Below are positions 44,580 through 54,457 of a stretch of DNA of 64,000 nt, piece by piece. A model generated the notes under the pieces. That model saw nothing but the letters and a program-made list of their open reading frames with translations, searched no databases and had not been told where the DNA came from. Every line of letters begins with the position of its first letter. Positions within the stretch are counted from its first letter, which is position 1. Origin of the DNA: Roseburia zhanii (GTDB lineage: Bacteria > Bacillota > Clostridia > Lachnospirales > Lachnospiraceae); the NCBI RefSeq assembly GCF_014287635.1, contig NZ_JACOPH010000009.1, positions 1 through 64,000 of the forward strand, written 5' to 3'. The translations under genes and the position numbers were made by a program.

Positions 44580-45875
44580 ATGTCACATATCCAGACACAG
44601 ACAGAATGGGAAGAGGAAATGTCTGCAAAGATCTTAAATTTTGTCAGACGTGAACTATATTTAGAATTTCGCTATATGGAAATGGCATTATCCGCTTTTT
44701 CCTATAAAAAAATAGAGGGACTGCTTACCTTTGCAACCGATGGCAGATATTTATATTATTCGACAGAACCCGTTTTCCGGCTGTTTGAAAAAAATACGCC
44801 TTTTTTGGACAGGACATATCTGCATGTGGTATTTCACTGTATCTTTAAACATTTATGGATCAGGGGCAGCCAAGATCAACGGCTGTGGGATCTTGCCTGT
44901 GATATTGCGGTAGAATATACAATCGATTCGCTTCATGCAGAATGTACAAAACGTATCTTAAGCTACATCAGACAGCAGACATATGAACTTTTAAGAGAAG
45001 AAGGGGCAGTATCGGCAGCCATGATCTGCCGGTTGTTAAAAAAGCAAAAGGCAGAACAGATTACTGTTTTAGAACAGGAATTTTATACAGATGACCACAG
45101 ATTCTGGCCAAAAGAGGAAGAAATGCAGTCGCCGCTTGTAACAGAGGCAAAACAGAACTGGGATAAAACGGCAAGAAGTGTGACCTTAGAGAAAAACCGC
45201 AGGGGTGATGATCCAAAAGAGGGGGAAGAAGTCTTAAATGCACAGATACGTGCCGGAAAAAGCCGCAGAAGTTATCGTGATTTTTTACAGAAATTTGCTA
45301 TTTTGCAGGAAGAAGTACATTTAGATTTAGATGAATTTGATCTCGGATTTTATACCTATGGTCTGAAACTCTATGGAAATCTGCCGCTGATCGAGCCATT
45401 AGAAAGCAGGGAAGTCCATAAGATCAAGGAGTTTGTCATTGTGATCGATACGAGTGATTCTACAAGCGGAGCGTTGGTCACTGGATTTTTAGAAGAAACA
45501 TTTTCCATATTAAAGCAGAAACATAATTTCTTTGAAAAGTGCCATATCCGTATCTTACAATGTGATGATAAAGTACAGATGGATACGAAGATTGAGAGCC
45601 GGAAAGATCTTACACATCTGTTGCAGGAATTTCCTTTTGTGGGAGGCGGGGGAACGGATTTTCGTCCTGCATTTTCTTATATAGAAGAATTGCGCAGACA
45701 TGGGGAATTTAAAAATTTAGGCGGACTTTTATATTTTACGGATGGAAAAGGAATTTACCCAGAGAAAAAGCCGGACTTTAAAACCGCTTTTTTATTTTTA
45801 GAAGATTATGACGAAACTGCCATACCGCCTTGGGCGATGCGTCTTAGATTAGAACCGGAGGAATTTGAATTATGA
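44580..45875 (+). CDS. DUF2201-type protein: metallopeptidase-like N domain and VWA-like C domain
   Basis: 431 residues. N-terminal region with HVVFHCIFKHLW (~80-91) corresponds to the DUF2201 putative metallopeptidase helix; the classical HExxH Glu is not present, so activity is uncertain. C-terminal ~150 residues have a von Willebrand A-like fold: FVIVIDTSDSTSG (MIDAS DxSxS), then the GGGGTDFRPAFSYI loop. Such proteins pair with MoxR AAA ATPases, here encoded by the next gene with a 4-base ATGA overlap. Probably a cytosolic ATPase-adaptor pair for remodelling or metal insertion into client proteins. Confidence 0.85.
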   Translation: MSHIQTQTEWEEEMSAKILNFVRRELYLEFRYMEMALSAFSYKKIEGLLTFATDGRYLYYSTEPVFRLFEKNTPFLDRTYLHVVFHCIFKHLWIRGSQDQRLWDLACDIAVEYTIDSLHAECTKRILSYIRQQTYELLREEGAVSAAMICRLLKKQKAEQITVLEQEFYTDDHRFWPKEEEMQSPLVTEAKQNWDKTARSVTLEKNRRGDDPKEGEEVLNAQIRAGKSRRSYRDFLQKFAILQEEVHLDLDEFDLGFYTYGLKLYGNLPLIEPLESREVHKIKEFVIVIDTSDSTSGALVTGFLEETFSILKQKHNFFEKCHIRILQCDDKVQMDTKIESRKDLTHLLQEFPFVGGGGTDFRPAFSYIEELRRHGEFKNLGGLLYFTDGKGIYPEKKPDFKTAFLFLEDYDETAIPPWAMRLRLEPEEFEL

Positions 45876-47362
45876 ATATCAGACAGGCAAAAGAAGAAAT
45901 CAGGCATACGATCGGGGCATATCTGAAAAAAGATGAGACCGGAGCATACAAGATTCCTGTACGCAGACAGCGTCCGCTCCTTTTGATCGGTCCGCCGGGG
46001 GTTGGAAAAACGCAGATCATGGAGCAGACCGCAAGAGAGTGTGGGATCGGGCTCGTGTCTTATACGATCACGCATCATACCAGACAGAGTGCCATCGGAC
46101 TGCCATTTATTAAAGAAAGGGAATTTCAGGGAAAGACCTATGCAGTCACCGAATATACGATGAGTGAGATTGTTGCGAGTGTTTATCAGAAGATAGAAGA
46201 AACCGGACGCAAGGAAGGAATTTTATTTATTGATGAGATCAACTGCGTATCGGAAACATTAGCACCGACGATGCTGCAGTTTTTACAGTGTAAGCAGTTT
46301 GGCAACCAGCAGATACCAGCAGGCTGGCTGATCGTAGCAGCAGGAAATCCGCCGGAATATAACAGATCCGTAAAGGAATTTGATATGGTAACGTTAGACC
46401 GCGTTCGGACGATCACAGTAGAAGCAGATAAAAAAGTCTGGATGGAGTATGCAAAAGAGCAGAATCTGCATGGTGCACTTCTTAGTTATTTAGAACTGCG
46501 GCCGAAGAATTTTTACCGGATCGAAGCAGATGTGGACGGTATGCAGTATGTGACAGCAAGAGGCTGGGAAGATTTTTCCTATCTTCTGTATGCCTATGAG
46601 GAAGAGGATCTTCCGGTGACAGAGGAGATTGTTTATGAATATCTGCACCATAAGGAAGTCGCAGAAGATGTGACTGCATATATCGATCTCTACCGCAAAT
46701 ATCAGGACGATTATGGCATTGATAAGATCCTTTCCGGTCAGGTAAAACCGGCAGTTTTTGCAAGGATCGAGCAGGCAGGATTTGATGAGCGGTTAAGTGT
46801 CGTGAACCTGCTGTTAGACGGACTCATGGGATATCTGAAAGCAGCAGATGAGGAAAAACAGCTTACAGATGAATATTTTGCATTTTTACAATCTTACCGC
46901 AAGGCATTAGAAACCTGTGACGATCCAGCGGCAGAGTATCAGAAAAGAGAGGATCAGATGCGGCAGGAAGCAAAAGAAAAAGAGCAGGCAGGTCTGTTTG
47001 ATAAAGCTGAGGTCAAAAAGATGCATAAGCTGTTTAGCCTGTTAAAAGAAGGAGAAGTGAGCAGTCAGACAGCCACAAAAGAAGATGCTTTTGAAGAAGC
47101 AAGGATTCCGTTTGAATGCTGCCGTATGGAACTTGAACAGATAGAGGAAGAGGCAAAAAAAGCATTAGAATATGCATTTGACTTTATGGAAGATGCGTTT
47201 GGAAAGAGCGAAGAAATGGTCGTGTTTGTGACTGAATTATCCGTCAATAAAGCGGCTGTGGGATTTTTAGCAGAGCATGAATGTAAACGGTATTTTACCT
47301 ATAATATGGAACTGATGATCGGAAGCAGGAAAAGTGAGATCATGTCAGAGCTAAAGAGATAA
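45872..47362 (+). CDS. MoxR-type AAA+ ATPase
   Basis: 496 residues. Walker A GPPGVGKT at 40-47, Walker B ILFIDEIN near 115, sensor 1 VAAGNPPEYN and the arginine finger in LDRVR. The C-terminal ~230 residues are a long helical extension not seen in short MoxR proteins, ending in a conserved helical bundle. With the VWA protein upstream it should form a chaperone-like ATPase. A strong terminator follows, so the operon ends here. Confidence 0.88.
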   Translation: MNIRQAKEEIRHTIGAYLKKDETGAYKIPVRRQRPLLLIGPPGVGKTQIMEQTARECGIGLVSYTITHHTRQSAIGLPFIKEREFQGKTYAVTEYTMSEIVASVYQKIEETGRKEGILFIDEINCVSETLAPTMLQFLQCKQFGNQQIPAGWLIVAAGNPPEYNRSVKEFDMVTLDRVRTITVEADKKVWMEYAKEQNLHGALLSYLELRPKNFYRIEADVDGMQYVTARGWEDFSYLLYAYEEEDLPVTEEIVYEYLHHKEVAEDVTAYIDLYRKYQDDYGIDKILSGQVKPAVFARIEQAGFDERLSVVNLLLDGLMGYLKAADEEKQLTDEYFAFLQSYRKALETCDDPAAEYQKREDQMRQEAKEKEQAGLFDKAEVKKMHKLFSLLKEGEVSSQTATKEDAFEEARIPFECCRMELEQIEEEAKKALEYAFDFMEDAFGKSEEMVVFVTELSVNKAAVGFLAEHECKRYFTYNMELMIGSRKSEIMSELKR

Positions 47363-47363
47363 A

Positions 47364-47416
47364 AAAACAGAGAGCGTATAAGGTGTTTGAGTATGCCTTA
47401 AAGCTCTCTGTTTTGT
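47364..47416. terminator. Bidirectional terminator
   Basis: AAAAAACAGAGAGC / GCTCTCTGTTTTG, between the MoxR gene and the convergent degV gene. Confidence 0.88.
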
Positions 47417-47438
47417 ATTTGATAAAAGTTTCAATATA

Positions 47439-48308
47439 TTATCTGTAATCACCCATATAAAACAGTGCGATCGTTCCCGGACCGGAGTGTGCACCGATCG
47501 TCGGACCAACATAGTTGATCAGGAAACTTTCAATGCCAAATCTCTGCTTCACCAGATCAGCGACATACTGGGCATCAGCAAGGGAATCACCATGACTGAT
47601 AAAGACAATGTCATTCTGGCTGCGGTAAGCACCCATCTGTTTTTCCATGCTGTCCACAAGTGCCTGTAAAGATTTTTTTCTGCCACGTACTTTAGAAAGT
47701 GCGATCAGGTGACCTTCATCATCTACATGCAGGATCGGTTTTACATTGATCATCGTGCCTAAAATAGCAGTTGCCTTTGAAACACGTCCGCCTCTGTGCA
47801 GATGAAAAAGATCATCTACGGTAAAATTGTGTACGATGTGCAGTTTATTCTGTTCTACCCAGTCGGCAACTGTATCAAGATCGGCACCCTGTTCTTTGAG
47901 CATGACTGCTTTGTGGACCAGCAGACCTTCTCCGAGTGATGCTGCTAAGGAATCAATGATTGTGATCTTGCGATCCGGAAATTCTTCGCTTAATTCTTCT
48001 GCTGCGATGCGGGTACTGTTATAACTGCCGCTTAAGCCGGAAGAGAATGCGATATGAAGAATATCATAGCCATCCTTTAAATAAGGAAGAAATATATTTT
48101 TAGCATTTTCAGGATTCACCTGTGACGTTGTCGGCATAGAGCCGTTCCGCATTTTTTCATAAAACAGCCTGACATCTAACGGGTTATCCTTAGAATAAGT
48201 CGTACCTTCTAACGTGTAAGTAAGCGACATGATACCAAGATCATGTTTTTTGATGTAATCTTCAGGTAAGTCAGTGGTTGTATCTGTCGTAATGATATAA
48301 TTGTTCAT
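47439..48308 (-). CDS. DegV family fatty-acid-binding protein
   Basis: 289 residues. NNYIITTDTTTDLPEDY, TSQVNPENAKNIF, FSSGLSGSYNSTRIA, and NVKPILHVDDEGHL form the two-domain DegV fold that holds one fatty acid; relatives (FakB) present it to the kinase FakA. Glu in the final HSGPGTIALFYMG strand. Start set at 48308 with GAGGAGG upstream; the longer reading from 48368 passes through a repeat. Confidence 0.92.
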   Translation of the reverse strand: MNNYIITTDTTTDLPEDYIKKHDLGIMSLTYTLEGTTYSKDNPLDVRLFYEKMRNGSMPTTSQVNPENAKNIFLPYLKDGYDILHIAFSSGLSGSYNSTRIAAEELSEEFPDRKITIIDSLAASLGEGLLVHKAVMLKEQGADLDTVADWVEQNKLHIVHNFTVDDLFHLHRGGRVSKATAILGTMINVKPILHVDDEGHLIALSKVRGRKKSLQALVDSMEKQMGAYRSQNDIVFISHGDSLADAQYVADLVKQRFGIESFLINYVGPTIGAHSGPGTIALFYMGDYR

Positions 48309-48335
48309 ACCAGTCCTCCTCTGCTTTGTTCTTTC

Positions 48336-48382
48336 GTTGCTGTTCACACCTGACAGTGTGATCAGCAACGATTACAGCCCAT
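48336..48382 (-). repeat. Dispersed palindromic repeat, copy 2 (inverted)
   Basis: Reverse complement of copy 1 at 8446-8492 with about six differences, several of them compensatory in the stem (TAGC to CAAC side). It directly adjoins a second inverted repeat GATTACAGCCC / GGGCTGTAATC (48371-48413). The rest of 48414-48530 shows no gene. Confidence 0.7.
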
Positions 48383-48533
48383 TTAAAATGCCTCTGCGAG
48401 GCAGGGCTGTAATCACACAATAATTAACATTATGGCGCATAGATTGACAGCGCGGTGTCAAGCTTGCGTCTGAACAGTAACGTTCTATCCCATAAACATA
48501 CATATCATACCATTTTCGAATCGTAAAATCTAC

Positions 48534-48562
48534 TTGTATTTTAAAAATGCATATGCTATAAT
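48534..48562 (+). promoter_or_regulatory. Promoter of the tig operon
   Basis: TTGTAT (48534-48539) and TATAAT (48557-48562), spacer 17, about 155 bases before tig. The leader between holds a small inverted repeat GTAACTAT / ATAGTTAC (48654-48680). Confidence 0.65.
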
Positions 48563-48717
48563 ACTTCAATGACTGCAGGCGGTGGAAGTATGCCTATTTT
48601 TCAGAACACTTACAATCGGGCATGTTGCCGCAGAAGAAAGAGAACGTATATTGTAACTATGAAAGTACTGAATAGTTACCGTACATCTATTTATATATAA
48701 GGAGGAAAACAGTTATA

Positions 48718-50049
48718 ATGAGTGTACAGGTAGAGAATTTAGAGAAGAACATGGCAAAACTTACCATCGAAGTGTCAGAGGATAAGTTAGAAGAGGCATT
48801 ACAGAAGGCATATTTAAAACAGAAGAATAAGATCAGCCTTCCGGGATTCCGTAAAGGAAAAGTGCCAAGAAATATGATCGAGAAAATGTATGGACCGGAA
48901 ATATTCTTTGAAGACGCAGCAAATATGCTGATCCAGGAGAATTATGGTGCAGCAGTAGATGAGAGCGGAGCAGATATCGTATCCCGTCCATCTATCGATG
49001 TAACACAGATCGAAAAAGGAAAACCTTTCATCTTCACAGCAGAAGTAGCTGTAAGACCGGAAGTAAAACTTGGTAAATACATGGGAGTTACTGTAACAAA
49101 GATCGACACAACGGTAACAGACGAAGAAGTAGATGAAGCAGTAGAAAAAGAAAGAGATAACAATGCAAGAACAATCACTGTAGAAGACCGTGCGATTGAA
49201 AACGGTGATACAGCAGTGATCGATTTTGAGGGATTTGTCGATGGCGTTCCATTTGAAGGCGGCAAAGGCGAGAATCATTCCTTAGAGATCGGTTCCCACT
49301 CTTTCATTGATACATTTGAAGATCAGCTGATCGGTAAGAATACAGGTGATGAAGTAGAAGTGAATGTTACTTTCCCGGAAGAATACCATGCAGCAGATTT
49401 AGCAGGAAAACCGGCAATGTTCAAAGTTAAGATCCATGAGATCAAAGCAAAAGAACTGCCAGAATTAGATGACGAGTTCGCACAGGACGTATCTGAATTT
49501 GATACATTAGCAGAGTACAAAGAGAACTTAAAGAAGAATATTGCTGAAAGAAAAGAAGCAGAAGCAAGAAGAACAAAAGAAGATGAAGCGATCAGAAAGA
49601 TCGTAGAGAAATCTTCCATGGAGATTCCGGATGCAATGATCGATACACAGGTAGAAAGTATGATCGAAGAATTTGCACAGAGAATCGCACAGCAGGGATT
49701 AAGCTTTGAACAGTATATGCAGTTCTCCGGCATGACAATGGATAAGATGAAGGATCAGGTAAGACCGGAAGCTGTCAGCCGTATCGAGAGCAGCCTTGTA
49801 TTAGAGCAGATCGCAAAAGATGAGAATATCGAAGTATCCGATGCAGATGTAGATGCAGAGATTGATAAGATGGCATCTATGTATGGCATGGAAGCAGATA
49901 AGATCAAAGAATACATGGGTGATGCAGAGAAAGAGTCCATGAAGAAAGATCTTGCGATCCAGAAAGCCGTTGATCTTATCATGGATAATATCAAAGAACG
50001 TGCAAAAGCAAAGAGCAAGAAAGAAAAAGATGAGGCAGAAGCTGAATAA
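48718..50049 (+). CDS. tig: Trigger factor
   Basis: 443 residues. Ribosome-binding N domain with LPGFRKGKVPRNMIEK (the L24-contact signature), FKBP-type PPIase domain (GDTAVIDFEGFVDG ... LIGKNTGDEVEVNVTFPEEY), and a long helical chaperone C domain ending in a Lys/Glu tail. It binds nascent chains at the ribosome exit. Ribosome site AAGGAGG. Heads the tig-clpP-clpX-lon-ysxC block. Confidence 0.97.
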   Translation: MSVQVENLEKNMAKLTIEVSEDKLEEALQKAYLKQKNKISLPGFRKGKVPRNMIEKMYGPEIFFEDAANMLIQENYGAAVDESGADIVSRPSIDVTQIEKGKPFIFTAEVAVRPEVKLGKYMGVTVTKIDTTVTDEEVDEAVEKERDNNARTITVEDRAIENGDTAVIDFEGFVDGVPFEGGKGENHSLEIGSHSFIDTFEDQLIGKNTGDEVEVNVTFPEEYHAADLAGKPAMFKVKIHEIKAKELPELDDEFAQDVSEFDTLAEYKENLKKNIAERKEAEARRTKEDEAIRKIVEKSSMEIPDAMIDTQVESMIEEFAQRIAQQGLSFEQYMQFSGMTMDKMKDQVRPEAVSRIESSLVLEQIAKDENIEVSDADVDAEIDKMASMYGMEADKIKEYMGDAEKESMKKDLAIQKAVDLIMDNIKERAKAKSKKEKDEAEAE

Positions 50050-50058
50050 GCCATAGCC

Positions 50059-50092
50059 ACAGGCCGGCTCATAAGAGCCGGTCTGTTTAACA
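50059..50092 (+). terminator. Intercistronic hairpin between tig and clpP
   Basis: ACAGGCCGGCTC / GAGCCGGTCTGT with a 4-base loop and a weak T tract; likely a partial terminator or RNA-processing site. Confidence 0.6.
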
Positions 50093-50118
50093 TTATAAAG
50101 AGTCAGGAGGCAGCAGAG

Positions 50119-50706
50119 ATGAGTTTAGTACCTTACGTCATTGAACAGACCAGCAGAGGCGAGCGTAATTACGATATCTATTCAAGATTGTTAAAGGATA
50201 GGATTATTTTCTTAGGAGAAGAAGTGAATGAAACAACAGCAAGTTTAGTTGTTGCACAGCTTTTATTCCTTGAATCTGAGGATCCGGGAAAAGATATTCA
50301 GTTATACATCAATTCTCCGGGCGGTATGGTAACAGCAGGACTTGCAATCTATGATACCATGCAGTATATCAAGTGTGATGTATCTACGATCTGTATCGGA
50401 CTTGCAGCAAGCATGGGAGCATTTTTATTAGCAGGCGGTACAAAGGGCAAGAGAATGGCACTTCCAAATGCAGAGATCATGATCCATCAGCCATCCGGTG
50501 GTGCAAAAGGTCAGGCAACGGAGATTGAGATTGCAGCAGAAAATATCTTAAAGACAAAGAAACGCTTAAATGAAATCCTTGCAGAGAATACAGGAAAGCC
50601 ATACGAAACGATCGCTGCTGATACAGAAAGAGATCATTATCTTTCAGCAGAAGAAGCAAAAGAGTATGGTCTGATCGATTATGTAATTACAAAGCGGGAA
50701 AAATAA
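50119..50706 (+). CDS. clpP: ATP-dependent Clp protease proteolytic subunit
   Basis: 195 residues. Serine protease triad: Ser98 in [12 protein letters not shown], His123 in MIHQPSGG, and Asp in [14 protein letters not shown]. Forms the tetradecameric chamber fed by ClpX, encoded 30 bases downstream. Confidence 0.97.
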   Translation: MSLVPYVIEQTSRGERNYDIYSRLLKDRIIFLGEEVNETTASLVVAQLLFLESEDPGKDIQLYINSPGGMVTAGLAIYDTMQYIKCDVSTICIGLAASMGAFLLAGGTKGKRMALPNAEIMIHQPSGGAKGQATEIEIAAENILKTKKRLNEILAENTGKPYETIAADTERDHYLSAEEAKEYGLIDYVITKREK

Positions 50707-50736
50707 TATTTATATGTTTTCATATGGAGTGAAGTT

Positions 50737-52035
50737 ATGGCAGGAAGAAATATAATTGGCGGCGACAGCAAAGTTCACTGCTCATTCTGTGGAAAATCAC
50801 AGGCGCAGGTCAGAAAGCTGATCGCAGGTCCGGGTGGAGCATTTATCTGTGATGAATGTGTCGATATCTGTGCAGAGATCATTGAGGAAGAATTAGAAGA
50901 AGAAGGCGAAGAAAGAGAAGACCGCGAAAAAGTGTCAGACTGGCAGGAAATCAATCTGTTAAAGCCGGAAGAGTTAAAGTCTTTCTTAGATGAATATGTA
51001 GTTGGTCAGGACAATGCAAAGAAAGTATTGTCAGTAGCCGTATATAACCACTATAAGAGAATTTTAGCAGGTGCAGATTTAGATGTGGAATTGCAAAAGA
51101 GTAATATCTTAATGTTAGGTCCTACCGGTTCCGGTAAGACTTATCTGGCACAGACCTTAGCACGTATTTTAAATGTACCATTTGCAATCGCAGATGCGAC
51201 AACACTTACAGAAGCAGGTTATGTCGGAGAGGACGTAGAGAATATTCTCTTAAAGATCATTCAGGCGGCAGATTACGATATCAAACGTGCAGAACATGGA
51301 ATCATTTATATAGATGAGATCGATAAGATCACGAAGAAGTCTGAAAATGTTTCAATTACAAGGGATGTATCCGGAGAAGGTGTACAGCAGGCACTTCTTA
51401 AGATCTTAGAAGGAACGGTAGCATCTGTTCCTCCACAGGGCGGCAGAAAACATCCACAGCAGGAACTGATCCAGATCGATACAACCAATATCCTCTTTAT
51501 CTGCGGTGGAGCATTTGATGGTCTTGAGAAGATCATCGAAACCCGTATGGATTCTAAGTCAATCGGATTTAATGCAACCGTCCGTGATAAAAAAGAAGTC
51601 AATGTCGGAGAAGCATTTAAACATGCCATGCCGCAGGATTTCATCAAGTTTGGTCTGATACCGGAATTTATCGGACGTGTGCCGGTCACAGTGTCATTAG
51701 ATTCATTGGATAAAGAAGCATTGATCCGTATCTTGACAGAACCGAAGAATTCACTGGTAAAACAGTACAAAAAGCTGTTTGAATTAGATGGAGTGACATT
51801 AGACTTTGATCAGGATGCATTAGAAGCAGTTGCAGCGAAGTCTGTAGAGCGACAGACCGGTGCGAGAGGATTGCGTGCGATCATGGAAAATGTGATGATG
51901 GATCTGATGTATAAGATCCCATCGGACGAATCTATTACCGAGTGTACGATCAATAAAGAGCTGGTGGAAGAAAAAGGATTTATTGATTCCATCGACGAGA
52001 ATAAAGAAGAACTATTAGAATCAAAGAGTGCATAA
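50737..52035 (+). CDS. clpX: ATP-dependent Clp protease ATP-binding subunit ClpX
   Basis: 432 residues. N-terminal C4 zinc finger (CSFCGKSQ ... CDECVDIC), Walker A GPTGSGKT, Walker B IIYIDEID, sensor and RKHPQQE pore region; IGF-type ClpP loop is present as SIGFNATV. Unfolds tagged substrates for ClpP. Confidence 0.97.
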   Translation: MAGRNIIGGDSKVHCSFCGKSQAQVRKLIAGPGGAFICDECVDICAEIIEEELEEEGEEREDREKVSDWQEINLLKPEELKSFLDEYVVGQDNAKKVLSVAVYNHYKRILAGADLDVELQKSNILMLGPTGSGKTYLAQTLARILNVPFAIADATTLTEAGYVGEDVENILLKIIQAADYDIKRAEHGIIYIDEIDKITKKSENVSITRDVSGEGVQQALLKILEGTVASVPPQGGRKHPQQELIQIDTTNILFICGGAFDGLEKIIETRMDSKSIGFNATVRDKKEVNVGEAFKHAMPQDFIKFGLIPEFIGRVPVTVSLDSLDKEALIRILTEPKNSLVKQYKKLFELDGVTLDFDQDALEAVAAKSVERQTGARGLRAIMENVMMDLMYKIPSDESITECTINKELVEEKGFIDSIDENKEELLESKSA

Positions 52036-52061
52036 ACTGCGATTGTGCAGTCAAATGTGGG

Positions 52062-52104
52062 GCTGTCACAGGAATCGGAGAACCGGTTGCTGTTGACAGC
52101 TTTT
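52062..52104 (+). terminator. Hairpin between clpX and lon
   Basis: GCTGTCA / TGACAGC with a nested CGG / CCG stem and TTTT. Could end part of the clpX transcripts. Confidence 0.6.
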
Positions 52105-52130
52105 CTCAACATGAAAGAAGGGACAAAAGA

Positions 52131-54443
52131 TTGAGAGATATCAGTATTACAATACCGGCAGTCGCATTACGGGGAATGACAATCTTGCCGGGCATGGTGG
52201 CACATTTTGATGTCAGCAGGGAGAGATCCATAAAAGCAGTAGAAGAAGCAATGATGGGTGAGCAGAATATTTTCCTGGTTACCCAGAGAGATGTCGAGGA
52301 CGACGATCCGCAGATTGACGATCTGTATCATATCGGAATCCTTGCAAAGATCAAGCAGGTCATTAAGATGCAGCATGGGATCGTGCGTATTTTAGTAGAA
52401 GGTGAAAAACGTGCGGAACTGTTAGGATTTGTAGAGTCAAAGCCATTTTTATTAGCAGAAGTAAGCCTTCTTGAAGCAGAAGATGAAGAATATTCCACAG
52501 AGGTAAAAGAGGGAATGCTGCGTGCCGTTCAGGAAACATACAGACGTTATGCAGCTTTAAATCCAAAAGCCGGAAAAGAATTTTTACATCAGGTATCTGA
52601 AACAAAAGATGCAGATAAGTTAATGGATCTGATCGTCAATAACCTGCCGGTATATTATGAAGAAAAACAGAAATATTTAGAAGCAGTAACCATCGAAGAA
52701 CGCTATGAAGTGCTGATGGAATTACTGCTCAGCGAGATCAATATCATATCGATCAAAAAAGATTTTCAGGAAAAAGTAAAACAGCGGGTAGATAAGAATC
52801 AGAAAGAATATCTGCTGCGTGAGCAGATGAAAGTGATCCGTGAAGAATTAGGAGAAGATAATACAGAATCGGACGCAGACCAGTTTTTACAGGCATTGAA
52901 GAAGATAAAAGCCAAAAAAGATGTAAAAGAAAAGATTAAAAAAGAGATCGACCGCTTTAAAAATATCGGCACCAATTCTTCCGAAAGTGCTGTTGCAAGA
53001 GGCTACATTGAAACCTTATTAGAACTTCCATGGGATAAGGCATCAAAAGATAATAAAGATTTGAAAAATGCGGCAAAAGTCTTAGATGACGATCATTACG
53101 GACTTGAAAAAGTAAAAGAGCGTATGCTCGAATTTCTTGCAGTAAGGAATTTAACCAGCAAAGGAGAAAGCCCGATCATCTGTTTAGTCGGTCCTCCGGG
53201 AACCGGAAAGACAAGTATTGCAAGATCCGTTGCAAGAGCATTAGATAAAGAATATGTGCGTATCTGCTTAGGCGGTGTCAGAGATGAAGCGGAGATCCGC
53301 GGACACAGAAGAACCTATGTTGGTGCCATGCCGGGAAGGATCGCAACAGGACTCAGGACGGCGGGAGTGAAAAATCCGCTGATGTTATTAGATGAGATCG
53401 ATAAGGTCAGCAGCGACTATAAAGGAGATACGTCTTCCGCACTGCTTGAAGTGCTCGATGCAGAACAGAATAGCAGATTCAGGGATCATTATGTAGAAAT
53501 ACCGATCGATCTTTCGGAAGTACTCTTTATTGCAACAGCCAATTCCGCACAGGATATTCCAAGGCCGTTATTAGACCGTATGGAACTGATCGAAGTCAGC
53601 AGTTATACGGAGAATGAGAAGATGCATATTGCAAAAGAGCATTTAGTCCGTAAGCAGATCAAGAAAAACGGTCTGAAAAAAGACCAGTTAAGCATCAGTG
53701 AAGAAGCTCTTTCCATGGTGATACGCGGATATACAAGAGAAGCCGGCGTGCGAAGCCTAGAGCGTAAGTTAGGTGAGATCTGCAGAAAAGCTGCCCGCGA
53801 GATCTATGAAGGCAACAAGAAAAAAGTAACCGTTACGAAGAAAAATTTGGAGCAGTTCTTAGGAAAAGAAAAATATACATTTGACATGGCAGGCAAAACC
53901 GATGAAATCGGAATTGTCCGAGGACTTGCATGGACAAGCGTCGGTGGAGATACCTTAGAGATCGAAGTCAATGTCATGCCTGGAAAAGGTGAATTTAAAC
54001 TGACCGGACAGTTAGGAGATGTGATGAAGGAATCCGCACAGGCGGGTATCAGCTATATCCGTTCTGTCAGTGAGAAGTTTGACATTCCAAAAGAATTTTT
54101 CAAGGAAAATGATATCCATATCCATATCCCGGAGGGTGCCGTTCCAAAAGACGGACCATCTGCGGGAATTACGATGGCAACTGCAATGTTATCAGCAATC
54201 ACAAAGAAGAAAGTGCGGGCTGATGTGGCAATGACCGGAGAGATCACCCTGCGTGGCAGAGTCCTTCCGATCGGTGGCTTAAAGGAAAAGACGTTAGCTG
54301 CGAAAAATGCAGGCATTAAGACCATCTGTGTACCGAAGAAGAATGAAAAAGATATGGACGAGATACCAGGCGAGATCAAAAATGGCTTAAAGATCGTATA
54401 CGTGGAAACAATGGAGGATGTGTTAGACACAGCATTTGTATAA
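52131..54443 (+). CDS. lon: Lon protease
   Basis: 770 residues. Lon N domain, coiled coil, AAA+ with Walker A GPPGTGKTS and MLLDEIDKVSSDY, and the protease domain with the Ser in PKDGPSAG and a catalytic Lys downstream (GEITLRGRVLPIGGLKEK). TTG start at 52131 with GAAGGGA upstream. Degrades misfolded and short-lived regulatory proteins. Next gene after 14 bases. Confidence 0.97.
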   Translation: MRDISITIPAVALRGMTILPGMVAHFDVSRERSIKAVEEAMMGEQNIFLVTQRDVEDDDPQIDDLYHIGILAKIKQVIKMQHGIVRILVEGEKRAELLGFVESKPFLLAEVSLLEAEDEEYSTEVKEGMLRAVQETYRRYAALNPKAGKEFLHQVSETKDADKLMDLIVNNLPVYYEEKQKYLEAVTIEERYEVLMELLLSEINIISIKKDFQEKVKQRVDKNQKEYLLREQMKVIREELGEDNTESDADQFLQALKKIKAKKDVKEKIKKEIDRFKNIGTNSSESAVARGYIETLLELPWDKASKDNKDLKNAAKVLDDDHYGLEKVKERMLEFLAVRNLTSKGESPIICLVGPPGTGKTSIARSVARALDKEYVRICLGGVRDEAEIRGHRRTYVGAMPGRIATGLRTAGVKNPLMLLDEIDKVSSDYKGDTSSALLEVLDAEQNSRFRDHYVEIPIDLSEVLFIATANSAQDIPRPLLDRMELIEVSSYTENEKMHIAKEHLVRKQIKKNGLKKDQLSISEEALSMVIRGYTREAGVRSLERKLGEICRKAAREIYEGNKKKVTVTKKNLEQFLGKEKYTFDMAGKTDEIGIVRGLAWTSVGGDTLEIEVNVMPGKGEFKLTGQLGDVMKESAQAGISYIRSVSEKFDIPKEFFKENDIHIHIPEGAVPKDGPSAGITMATAMLSAITKKKVRADVAMTGEITLRGRVLPIGGLKEKTLAAKNAGIKTICVPKKNEKDMDEIPGEIKNGLKIVYVETMEDVLDTAFV

Positions 54444-54457
54444 AGGAGTACAGATTT

